Shown here in pieces: positions 28,470-36,290 of a DNA stretch of 36,290 nucleotides. Origin of the DNA: Betaproteobacteria bacterium (GTDB lineage: Bacteria > Pseudomonadota > Gammaproteobacteria > Burkholderiales > SG8-41). The notes beneath the pieces are model-generated. The model did no database searches. It worked only from the letters and a program-made list of their open reading frames with translations, and had not been told where the DNA came from. The stretch is taken from positions 1 to 36,290 of the forward strand of contig JACPTJ010000161.1 of NCBI GenBank assembly GCA_016192835.1, given 5' to 3'. Both the position numbers and the translations under genes were made by a program. Numbering within the stretch: the stretch's first letter is position 1; each line of letters begins with the position of its first letter.

Positions 28470-29783
28470 CTACGCGGCGGATTCGAAAAGCGTCGGCTTC
28501 GTAACCGGCGTGGCGAGTGCGCGCAGCGCCGCCCTGAGCAGCTCAAGCCGCCATTTCTGCTCGTCCTGCGCCTCAAGCGCCGGATTGCCGCAGGGATGAC
28601 TGAATCGTTTTCCCTGGAGCACGCGATTGGCGCCGACCTTCAATGCGACCGTCGAAAGGCTCGTAATCAGTACCGTGGGAATTCCCGCCCTTTCCACTTC
28701 CTTAGCCATCGTAGCGCCGCTACGAGTGCCAGACCCTCAAGTGGCCACGAGCAGGACCGCCCCCACGTCTTGTGCCTTCAGTTCAGCAGCAATGTCTTTC
28801 GAATACTGCGCCATCTCGTTCAGGATGCCGTGATTCCCGCAGGTGACGTAATACGTGTCCAGCAGCGAACCGATTTCTCCGCGACGCGCCAACTGCCGCG
28901 CGGCATCAACGGGGACGAGCCGGTTCGGATCATCGAGCGCAAAAGCGGCATCGTAGCCACTGTGGACCACCTCGTATTCTCCCTGCTCGAGCCGGTCTTT
29001 GCCCGCAATGCTGTACTTGAGCCAGCGCGAAGCGCGCACCCATTCCAGCCGCCCGGGATTACCTTTGGGCACCAACCCGCTTTCAGTGACCAGCGCCACG
29101 CGCACGCGCGCCGGGTCGGCAACCGGGGCGGGAGGCGTAATTGCTTCATACCGCGGGAGCGGAACCTCGGTCGCAAAGGCCTCGCCCTTCAGACGTTTGA
29201 GCAAAAGATCCAGCGCTCGTTCGCTCGCGGACGTTCCGACGCGCGTGTTCCTGCGCGGGCCGCGCGGAAGATATCCCTCGACCGCCGCGGGTCCCAGAAT
29301 TTCCGCTCGTCCCAGCTTGAGCGCCAGGCGCGCAATGGCATTCATGGCCTCTTTCATTCCTAGGGCCGATGCCGCAGTCGGCACGATGAGAACGGCACTG
29401 CCGTACACTGCAACGGCGGCGTTCTCCGGGTACATGCCCGCAACCGCCGGAATCTTCAGTTTTTGCTCCACATCCGCGCATACGCGGCCGCACGCGAGTC
29501 CGTATCGGCCCGCATTAAACGCGGGGCCGGCGATCACGACATCGGGTTTCAATTCCGCAATCAGCCGCAGCACCGCCGGGGCCGTCTCTTCCATACGGTC
29601 GGCAAAAAGCCCGTCACCGCAGATCACCGTGCCGATCACTTCAGCGTCGCTCGCCAGAAGCTGTTGCAGGAGCCGGCCGGGGCCGATACTCCCCGGTTTA
29701 GACTGCGGCGGCGTATCTGCCTGGTCTTCGCCCCCGATGCCGGCGAAGAACTGATTCATATAATGAACGATCCGCATGTTCAA
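28470..29783 (-). CDS. GrdB-like selenoprotein copy 2, Sec TGA at 28737-28739
   Basis: ORFs 28737..29783 and 28470..28709 in one frame: ...GAVLLVAT-U-GSGTRSGATMAKEVERAGIPTVLITSL; N-terminus IVHYMNQFFAGIGGED; 4-nt overlap with upstream grdE-like gene. Confidence 0.92.
28709..28725 (-). promoter_or_regulatory. Candidate bacterial SECIS hairpin of grdB-like copy 2
   Basis: TCGTAGC-GGC-GCTACGA, loop at nt 22-24 counting TGA as 1-3. Confidence 0.72.
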
Positions 29784-31051
29784 TACTCCTGCGCGCGGTG
29801 GCCGCGCGCGTTCATTTCAACGGTAACGGCGTAAAGCTCCTGCAGCGGTAGATTCAACTCGCCTTGAGCTTCCTCGCCCCGGTGGGCGAGACGAGTGCCA
29901 CCAATAAGTTTTTCCACCGCAGGCAGCGTGAGACGGCGGTCGATGCCGCCGCTGCTTGCCAGCGCGACGGCCTCCGGAACAAAATCGACGAGCGAGATAT
30001 CCTTGCCCTCGGGACCGCCATATTCATGGACGACTGCACCGGTCGGGATACCCGCTTGTTCGAGCGCCTGCACGATGAGCATGAAGTCGATGTGCGTGTT
30101 GCCGGTTGCCTCGTAGGTGCACAGCGCCCCATTCGCGCGCAGCATCACCGCCAGCTTGGCGGCGATCTGGGCCGAGCGTTCCTTGAGGAACTCGTTTTCG
30201 TGATGCCCGCGGGCGATAATCACACCCGCGAAGTTGATATCCTTGCCGTGCCGCTGATAAAGAGCCGCGAGCGACGGATGCCAGGTATGCCGATAGGTGG
30301 GCGTCCGGGTCCCAATCTTGTAATTTCCGCCGACCAGCGCGCCGTCCAGCATCTCGTTGGGATGGAGCACGGTCGGCACAGATCCGCTCATTTCATGACC
30401 GTACAGGAAAGTCTGTATCATCGGTCCCTGGGACCGGACCTGGTGGATCCACACGATCCGGGGCAGCCCCGGTGTATCCTCACTCAGATTGAAAGTTTCG
30501 AGCTTTGGCGGCGTCATTTCCCGCGTCGCTTGAGCGAGGAAGTCGGCCACGCGCAGGGACGCCCGGCGCACGGCATCGTCGTATTCAATGTTATTCGACA
30601 CTGCGCCGGGCGTGAGCACGAGCAGAAGATTGACTCGATCCGAGGCGGAACAGTATTCCGCTCCCGGGCCCGACATTTCCACGATACCCTCTTCAAAAGC
30701 CTGCACGCCGCTTGCCGGGTACGGAAAATCCGTGACCTGCATTACCGTGAAACCTTCCAGGCGGTGCGTGCGGCCCGAGCCGCAAGTTCGCGGTGGGCCG
30801 TTGAATCCGGGAAACGTGCAGGACGGCCCCTGAACCTTCGTCAGGGGCTCGATCGCATCGAGCACGCGTATGACGCGCGCCGAGTCCCCTGGATGAACCA
30901 GCTCCAGGCGGACGTCCTTGATTCGCGCATCCTGCAAAACGAGCGCGCGCACTGCATCGTGGCCGACGATGAGCTCGCCGTCCCGGTATCGCGTGTCCAT
31001 CCCGAACCGCGCACGGCGCACCGGAAAGGAAGCAAGGTCGAGCGTCATCAT
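29780..31051 (-). CDS. GrdE-like protein copy 2
   Basis: ORF trimmed to MMTLDLASFPVRRARFG; FPGFNGPPRTCGSGRTHRLEGFTVM, GSVPTVLHPNEMLDGALVGGNYKIGTRTPTYRHTWHPSLAALYQRHGKDINFAGVIIA. Confidence 0.9.
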   Translation of the reverse strand: MMTLDLASFPVRRARFGMDTRYRDGELIVGHDAVRALVLQDARIKDVRLELVHPGDSARVIRVLDAIEPLTKVQGPSCTFPGFNGPPRTCGSGRTHRLEGFTVMQVTDFPYPASGVQAFEEGIVEMSGPGAEYCSASDRVNLLLVLTPGAVSNNIEYDDAVRRASLRVADFLAQATREMTPPKLETFNLSEDTPGLPRIVWIHQVRSQGPMIQTFLYGHEMSGSVPTVLHPNEMLDGALVGGNYKIGTRTPTYRHTWHPSLAALYQRHGKDINFAGVIIARGHHENEFLKERSAQIAAKLAVMLRANGALCTYEATGNTHIDFMLIVQALEQAGIPTGAVVHEYGGPEGKDISLVDFVPEAVALASSGGIDRRLTLPAVEKLIGGTRLAHRGEEAQGELNLPLQELYAVTVEMNARGHRAQEY

Positions 31052-31052
31052 G

Positions 31053-32009
31053 CTATTTCTTCTGACCGCCTTCGGAGAGAACTGCTTCGACGACTTTAAA
31101 GTCTGCTTCCCACATGTTCCTGGTTGCCTGCGCATTCACGAAACGGGGTTCAAAGCCGGCCTTGGCGAGAGCCGACTGAAACTCGGGATCGGTGACGGCC
31201 TTTTCGAAAGCAGCGGTGAGCGTGGCGATAACATTCTGCGGCAAACCCTTCGGAGCAAAGAGGCGGTGATAGACATACCCTTCAACGTCAAACCCTTTTT
31301 CTCTGGCGGTCGGCACGTCTTTAGCCTCTGGTATCCGCTCCTTCGCGAGCACCACGACCGGCCGTAGCATACCCGAATCGAGGTACTGTTTCATGCGGCC
31401 GAATGAACCGACCGCCATGTTCACATGTCCGCCAAGGAGCGCTACCGTGGCCGGTCCTCCTCCGGCAAATGGGACGTGATTGATCTTGATGCCGGTCTTG
31501 CGGGCAATGACTTCCACGTAGATTTGGTTCATCGCGCCGATACCCGCCGAGCTGAAAGACAGTTCCTTGTTGCGACCATAGCTGACGAGCTCATCGAACG
31601 TTTTCCAGGGAGAGTCGCTTTTCACCCATAGCAGATACGGAGCAAAGGCTGTAGCGCCGAGGTGTACAAAATCATCCTTGCCGAAGGCAAGCGTTTTCCC
31701 GTCGAGAACGATTTTGGAGGCAAGGTCCGGCTCGAAGGAGTAACCCATGGTGTAGCCGTCCGGGCGGCCCTTGAGTACCTGTTCGGTGCCCGTCGCTTGT
31801 GCGGCTCCGGGCTTATAGTTGATGGTCACCGGTTGCTTGAGCTGCCTTTTCAAGAATTCGGCGAGAATCTGGCCGGATAGAGAAGCTGACCCGCCAGGTG
31901 CCGTGGGAATAACCAGAATAATCTGACGTTCTGGATAATTCGCGGCGGTGGCCGCTGGTCCGACCGCTGAGAACAGCAGGGTAACTGCCAGCAAAATGGA
32001 CTTACGCAT
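31053..32009 (-). CDS. TctC/Bug family substrate-binding protein
   Basis: YPERQIILVIPTAPGGSASLSGQILAEFL, KGRPDGYTMGYSFEPD; directly between tctA and grdE-like copy 2. Confidence 0.88.
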   Translation of the reverse strand: MRKSILLAVTLLFSAVGPAATAANYPERQIILVIPTAPGGSASLSGQILAEFLKRQLKQPVTINYKPGAAQATGTEQVLKGRPDGYTMGYSFEPDLASKIVLDGKTLAFGKDDFVHLGATAFAPYLLWVKSDSPWKTFDELVSYGRNKELSFSSAGIGAMNQIYVEVIARKTGIKINHVPFAGGGPATVALLGGHVNMAVGSFGRMKQYLDSGMLRPVVVLAKERIPEAKDVPTAREKGFDVEGYVYHRLFAPKGLPQNVIATLTAAFEKAVTDPEFQSALAKAGFEPRFVNAQATRNMWEADFKVVEAVLSEGGQKK

Positions 32010-33498
32010 TTGCGATCCTCCTCTTTCTTTTCAGGTAGTCGACCATTAGAGGGTAGAGTAACAGTACGGCAGCCGTCAAGAGCAAGGCCGCGGAGATCGG
32101 ATGGCGAAAGAAAACCGTCAGGTCACCATGACTCAGGATGAGCGACTGGCGGAAATTCACCTCGAGCATGGGCCCCAGGACCAGGGCGAGGACCAGCGGC
32201 GTCGGGTCAAATCCGTACTGACGCAGCAGATAACCGATCAGGCCGAAGATGACCATGATCACCACTTCCGCGGCGCTCGAATTCACGCTGTACACACCGA
32301 GCAGGCAGAATAGAAGAATCACGGGGAAAAGCAGCCGGTAGGGAACTTTGAGAAGCTTGATCCAGAGCCCGATTAGCGGAAGATTCAGAATGAGCAGCAT
32401 GACATTGCCGATATACATGCTGGCAATGACTCCCCAAAAGAGGCTCGGTTCGTTACGCATGAGAAGCGGGCCAGGTTGAATTCCGTGAATGAGCAGTGCA
32501 CCCAGCAAGATTGCAGTGGCCGCATTCGACGGAATGCCGAGCGAAAGCAGCGGTATGAAAGCGCCGCTGGAAGCCGCATTGTTGGCCGCTTCCGGTCCCG
32601 CTACGCCCGCGATTGCCCCCTTGCCGAAATTTTCGGGATTGCGGCTGATCCGCTTTTCTAACGCGTAAGACACAAAAGAAGCGAGCACTGCTCCGCCGCC
32701 GGGAAGCACGCCGAGCAGGAATCCCATTCCCGAACCCCGGGCGATCGCGCCAGCCGATTCCTGCCAATCTTTTTTGCTGGGCAGAAGATCCCGCACGGAT
32801 GTCTTGAAAACGTCCCGTGCCTGCTCTTTGATGCTGGCGAGTACCTCCGCAACGCCAAACAGTCCCATCACCACTGGAATGAAGCCGATGCCATCCGAGA
32901 GCACAGTCGTGTTGAAGGTGTACCGCGCCACCCCGGTAATCGTGTCGTTGCCCACTGCGCCCAGGATCAGGCCGATGGCCGCCATCATCAAACTCTTGAT
33001 CACCGTACCGTAAGTCAGGTAAGAAAGTACGACCAGCCCGGAAACCATTAGAGCGAAGTATTCCGGCGGCCCAAAGCGCAATGCGAAAGATGCGAGTGGC
33101 GGCGCCAAGATGATCAGCCCACAAATTCCCAGCGTGCCGGCAATAAATGAACCGAATGCTGCAATGCCGAGGGCCGGCCCGGCCCGTCCCTGCCGCGCCA
33201 TTTGGTAGCCATCGAGACACGTTACTACCGAGGCGGCTTCGCCAGGTATATTCACAAGTATCGATGCGGTCGATCCTCCGTACATCGCCCCGTAATAGAT
33301 ACCCGAGAGCATGATCATGGAAGAAACGGGTGGCAGATAGTACGAAGCGGGCAGAAGAATCCCCAGCGCGCCCGGAGGACCGATGCCGGGAAGAACGCCA
33401 ATCAATGTCCCGACCAACACGCCGACAAACCCATAAAGCAGATTCATCGGCTCCAGGGCAACCGCAAATCCGTGACCGAGATACTGAAAGACTTCCAT
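32002..33498 (-). CDS. tctA: Tripartite tricarboxylate transporter large permease TctA
   Basis: 498 aa; GVLVGTLIGVLPGIGPPGALGILLPASYYLPP, YYGAMYGGSTASILVNIPGEAASVVTCLDGYQMARQGRAGPALGIAA. Confidence 0.95.
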   Translation of the reverse strand: MEVFQYLGHGFAVALEPMNLLYGFVGVLVGTLIGVLPGIGPPGALGILLPASYYLPPVSSMIMLSGIYYGAMYGGSTASILVNIPGEAASVVTCLDGYQMARQGRAGPALGIAAFGSFIAGTLGICGLIILAPPLASFALRFGPPEYFALMVSGLVVLSYLTYGTVIKSLMMAAIGLILGAVGNDTITGVARYTFNTTVLSDGIGFIPVVMGLFGVAEVLASIKEQARDVFKTSVRDLLPSKKDWQESAGAIARGSGMGFLLGVLPGGGAVLASFVSYALEKRISRNPENFGKGAIAGVAGPEAANNAASSGAFIPLLSLGIPSNAATAILLGALLIHGIQPGPLLMRNEPSLFWGVIASMYIGNVMLLILNLPLIGLWIKLLKVPYRLLFPVILLFCLLGVYSVNSSAAEVVIMVIFGLIGYLLRQYGFDPTPLVLALVLGPMLEVNFRQSLILSHGDLTVFFRHPISAALLLTAAVLLLYPLMVDYLKRKRRIANA

Positions 33499-33501
33499 CG
33501 A

Positions 33502-33954
33502 TCAGGGAAATATCGAACCGATGGGCAGAGGGACCAGGAGCCAGCGCACAAACACCAGGTGAACCAACGCAGTGGCGATCCCGGCGAAAAGGATCGATTT
33601 GATTCGGTGTACTGCTGCTATCTGCAGTAACAGAACCATGGCAAAGAAAGTGCAAGTGACATATCCCAGCCACTCAATGGTCAAGGCATATGCAAGCAGA
33701 ATAGCCAGGATCGAGACGACGGATCGCCACGGAACGACGATGGCGGGCTGGATCGGCCCGCCTCGCGAACGGATGAACAGGAGTATGGATAGCAAACCCA
33801 GGACGGACGCGTAAAACAAAGGTGTCAGGCCCGGGCCCGGCCTGCCCAACGTTCCTAACCCGAGCCGATACGCTTCGATTCCGACGGCCGCCGCAAACGC
33901 GAGGCAGATAAGGGCGCTGGAACGGTCCGGATTGGGTGCCTTGCGTGAGTCCAA
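33502..33954 (-). CDS. tctB: Tripartite tricarboxylate transporter small permease TctB
   Basis: Hydrophobic 150-aa protein, likely TTG start at 33954 with GGAGA upstream; adjacent to tctA. Confidence 0.78.
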   Translation of the reverse strand: MDSRKAPNPDRSSALICLAFAAAVGIEAYRLGLGTLGRPGPGLTPLFYASVLGLLSILLFIRSRGGPIQPAIVVPWRSVVSILAILLAYALTIEWLGYVTCTFFAMVLLLQIAAVHRIKSILFAGIATALVHLVFVRWLLVPLPIGSIFP

Positions 33955-33964
33955 GCGGATTCTC

Positions 33965-34927
33965 CTATTGCGGTACGATCCCGACGTTCTGTACCACCTT
34001 TCGCCACCTTGCAACATCGTTGCGCAGCCATTCGGCCAGGGTCTCGGGTGTTCCCGCCAAAGGAACAAGAAATCGCTCGAGATAGAAACTGCGCATTTCA
34101 CTATTCTCCAGGGCGCGTCCGACCTCTGCATTGAGCTTCATAATGATCTCACGCGGGGTGCCTTTGGGAGCAAAAAGCGCAGACCAACTGCCTGATATTG
34201 CATCGAAGCCTTCTTCTTTGAAAGTGGGAACATGGGGAAGGTTGGACGATCGGGAAGGCTCATCAATGGCGAGCGGCCGTACTTTGCCGGCCTTGATGAA
34301 AGGGAAACCGAATGAACCGGGCACGAGCATCGCATCCACGTGCCCGCTCATGAGCGCCGTCAACGCGGGGCCTCCACCTCCAAAAGGTATATGAGTCATT
34401 TTTATCCCCGCAACCTCCTGGAACATCGCCATGGTGAGATGCAGGTCGCTGCCGGTTCCGGAGCTGGAATAGTTCAGTTTCCCTGGATGCGTTCGTGCAT
34501 AAGCAATCAGTTGCTTGAGATTCCGCACGGGCACCGAGGGATGAACGCAAAGAATATCGCCGGAGCGGGTGACGAGCGAGATCGGTTCAAGGTCTTTCTC
34601 CGGATCGAAGGGTAAGTTCTTATAAATACTGGGACTGATCGAGAGCGCACGAAGTGTGAGCAGCAAGGTATAGCCGTCGGGTGCCGATCTCGCGACATAA
34701 GCGGAACCGATCGTAGTACCCGCGCCGGGCCGGTTTTCGAGAATGAACTGCTGCTGCAGTGCTTCACTAAGTTTTTTTAGCAGAGGCCGGCCGACTACAT
34801 CGAGTCCACCGCCTGGCGCATAAGGTGAAACGACCTTGACGGGCCGGGTGGGGTAATCGCTTGCAGCCACGGATACTCCCGCATCAAGCAACACGCACAG
34901 CGCCGCGATAATAACGAGCAAACGCAT
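33965..34927 (-). CDS. tctC: TctC/Bug family substrate-binding protein
   Basis: Start MRLLVIIAALCVLLDAGVSVAASDYPTRPVKVVSPYAPGGGLDVVGRPL, AGGAGGAGG upstream; directly precedes tctB. Confidence 0.92.
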   Translation of the reverse strand: MRLLVIIAALCVLLDAGVSVAASDYPTRPVKVVSPYAPGGGLDVVGRPLLKKLSEALQQQFILENRPGAGTTIGSAYVARSAPDGYTLLLTLRALSISPSIYKNLPFDPEKDLEPISLVTRSGDILCVHPSVPVRNLKQLIAYARTHPGKLNYSSSGTGSDLHLTMAMFQEVAGIKMTHIPFGGGGPALTALMSGHVDAMLVPGSFGFPFIKAGKVRPLAIDEPSRSSNLPHVPTFKEEGFDAISGSWSALFAPKGTPREIIMKLNAEVGRALENSEMRSFYLERFLVPLAGTPETLAEWLRNDVARWRKVVQNVGIVPQ

Positions 34928-34988
34928 GGTTCCTCCTCCTCTAATCACCCGAAGCAAAAAAATGAACACCAGTCGTCGCGAATGGCAG

Positions 34989-36290
34989 TCAATACTCGAA
35001 TACCTGAGGACCATCAACCGGTTGCTGCAGCGACTGGAGTGCAGCCTCCACGGCGCCGCGGCGCCACACCCGCTCACGATCCGGGTCGAAATCCGGTACA
35101 CCAAACGGGCTATGAAAGGTACTGCGATGCGGCCGGAGGATATGATTGGCCCCGACCTGCACCGCCACATCCTGAAGACAGGTGACCACGACGGCCGGCA
35201 TACCTGCGCGCTCTATTTCCTTCGCCAGCGTAGCGCCGCTACGCGTTCCGGTCCCTCAGGTCGCGGGTATGATGACGGCGGTCGCTCCGCGCCGCTTCAC
35301 TTCCCGCGCCATCTCCTGCCCGATGCGCTTCATTTCAGTCAGCGCACCGCCGTTGCCGCAAGTACTGAAGACTTCGTCGACGAGTTGTTTGATCCGCCCT
35401 TCACGCTCCATGTCCCGCAGGGCATCGACAGGCACGCCGCGGTTGGGATCCCGATCCACGTTCTGCGTGTTATACCCGCCGTGGATGTACATGAATTGAT
35501 CGGACGAGACACTGTTCATACCGGCGACGCTGTAACGGCCCCATACCTTGTTCCGGGAACTCGCGATGCGGTCGGGATTCCCGTGGGGAAGAAAACCCAT
35601 TTCGGTCACGATCGCGACCACGGCCTGATCCAGCGGTCCGAGCGGCGCCGGCGGCATGACTCTTTCCTGTTCTTCGAGGCGGATTTCCGTTTGATAGGGC
35701 TCGCCCCGCACTTTCGCGAGCACCATGTCGACGGCACGCTCGGCTGCGGTCTTCCCGACCCGCTCGTTGTAGCGTATGCCGCGCGGGAGGTATCCCTCGA
35801 CGTCCGCAGGTCCGAGCGGTTGCCGCTGCGCGAGCCTGACGCCAAACTGCACCAAGCGGGGAATCACTTCCCCCATGGATTTGACCGATTCGCCGGTGGG
35901 GAGAATATAGACTTTTTTGCGACGGAACTCGGTGCCGGGGTTTTCCATGGACATGGCCGTCACCGCCGGCAGACCGAGTTGCTCGCTCGCAAACTGGCAC
36001 AAGGAACCGCATGCCAAACCGTAGCGTCCCGCGCTGAACGCGGGACCGGCGATAATGAGGTCGATGCTGTACGCCTTCACGGCCCCAGCCAGCGCCGCAG
36101 TAACCTCGCTCTCGTGACCCGTGAAGAAGTTGTCGCCGCAGATCAGCGTGGCAACGACCTTGCCCCTGATTCCGAGGACTTGGTCGAGCAGCCGGCCGGG
36201 ACCACGGCTGCCTGGTTCTACTTGTGGTCCCCGGTCATTGCACTCTTCGCCGCCGATGCCAGCGAAAAAGGGGTTCAGATAATGCAGGAC
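34989..36290 (-). CDS. GrdB-like selenoprotein copy 3 (5' end beyond window), Sec TGA at 35256-35258
   Basis: Frame open from window edge (VLHYLNPFFAGIGGEECNDRGPQVEPG...) through ...GATAVIIPAT-U-GTGTRSGATLAKEIERAGMPAVVVTCLQDVAVQVGANHIL to stop at 34989. Confidence 0.92.
35228..35244 (-). promoter_or_regulatory. Candidate bacterial SECIS hairpin of grdB-like copy 3
   Basis: GCGTAGC-GGC-GCTACGC, loop at nt 22-24 counting TGA as 1-3. Confidence 0.74.

Noticed and set aside
27702-29363. 553-aa plus-strand ORF opposite grdA/grdB2
   Set aside because: Antisense to recognised grd genes, with no family-like motifs
1-36290. Genome-wide UGA recoding (UGA=Trp) as explanation for in-frame TGAs
   Set aside because: TGA is a normal terminator for several genes here (e.g. 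ACAD at 4957, TctC at 12597), and the grd TGAs coincide with known Sec positions
1-36290. CRISPR array, tRNA or rRNA genes
   Set aside because: No regularly spaced direct repeats and no tRNA/rRNA-like sequences recognised on either strand by eye

Overview
The window appears to be chromosomal DNA from a GC-rich bacterium, probably a betaproteobacterium (inferred from the gene families, notably many TctC/Bug receptors). Positions 1-23.3 kb hold mostly ordinary genes: acyl-CoA metabolism, several orphan TctC receptors, two Asp/Glu-racemase-family genes, a MacAB-like exporter, a DUF3300 protein, a PCMT-like methyltransferase, a cupin and a GST. Positions 23.4-36.3 kb, all on the minus strand, hold an unusual glycine/betaine/sarcosine-reductase-like (Grd) selenoprotein locus. 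It has GrdC, three GrdB-like genes and GrdA, each of those four interrupted by an in-frame TGA at the selenocysteine position, plus a Grd-type thioredoxin, two GrdE-like genes and a complete TctABC transporter with an extra TctC. Immediately after each of the three grdB TGAs the DNA forms a perfect 7-bp hairpin whose 3-nt apical loop lies at exactly nt 22-24 (TGA = 1-3), with compensatory base changes; this looks like a bacterial SECIS. The system departs from the clostridial type. No grdD is present. Both GrdE paralogs lack the Cys expected at the pyruvoyl-forming cleavage site. Two of the three GrdB proteins have lost the Cys residues after Sec. The locus is interleaved with a tripartite tricarboxylate transporter. 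By contrast, an in-frame TGA in a LigI-like amidohydrolase (10872-10874) lacks such a hairpin and is probably a nonsense mutation. REP-like inverted repeats and gene remnants were also found.
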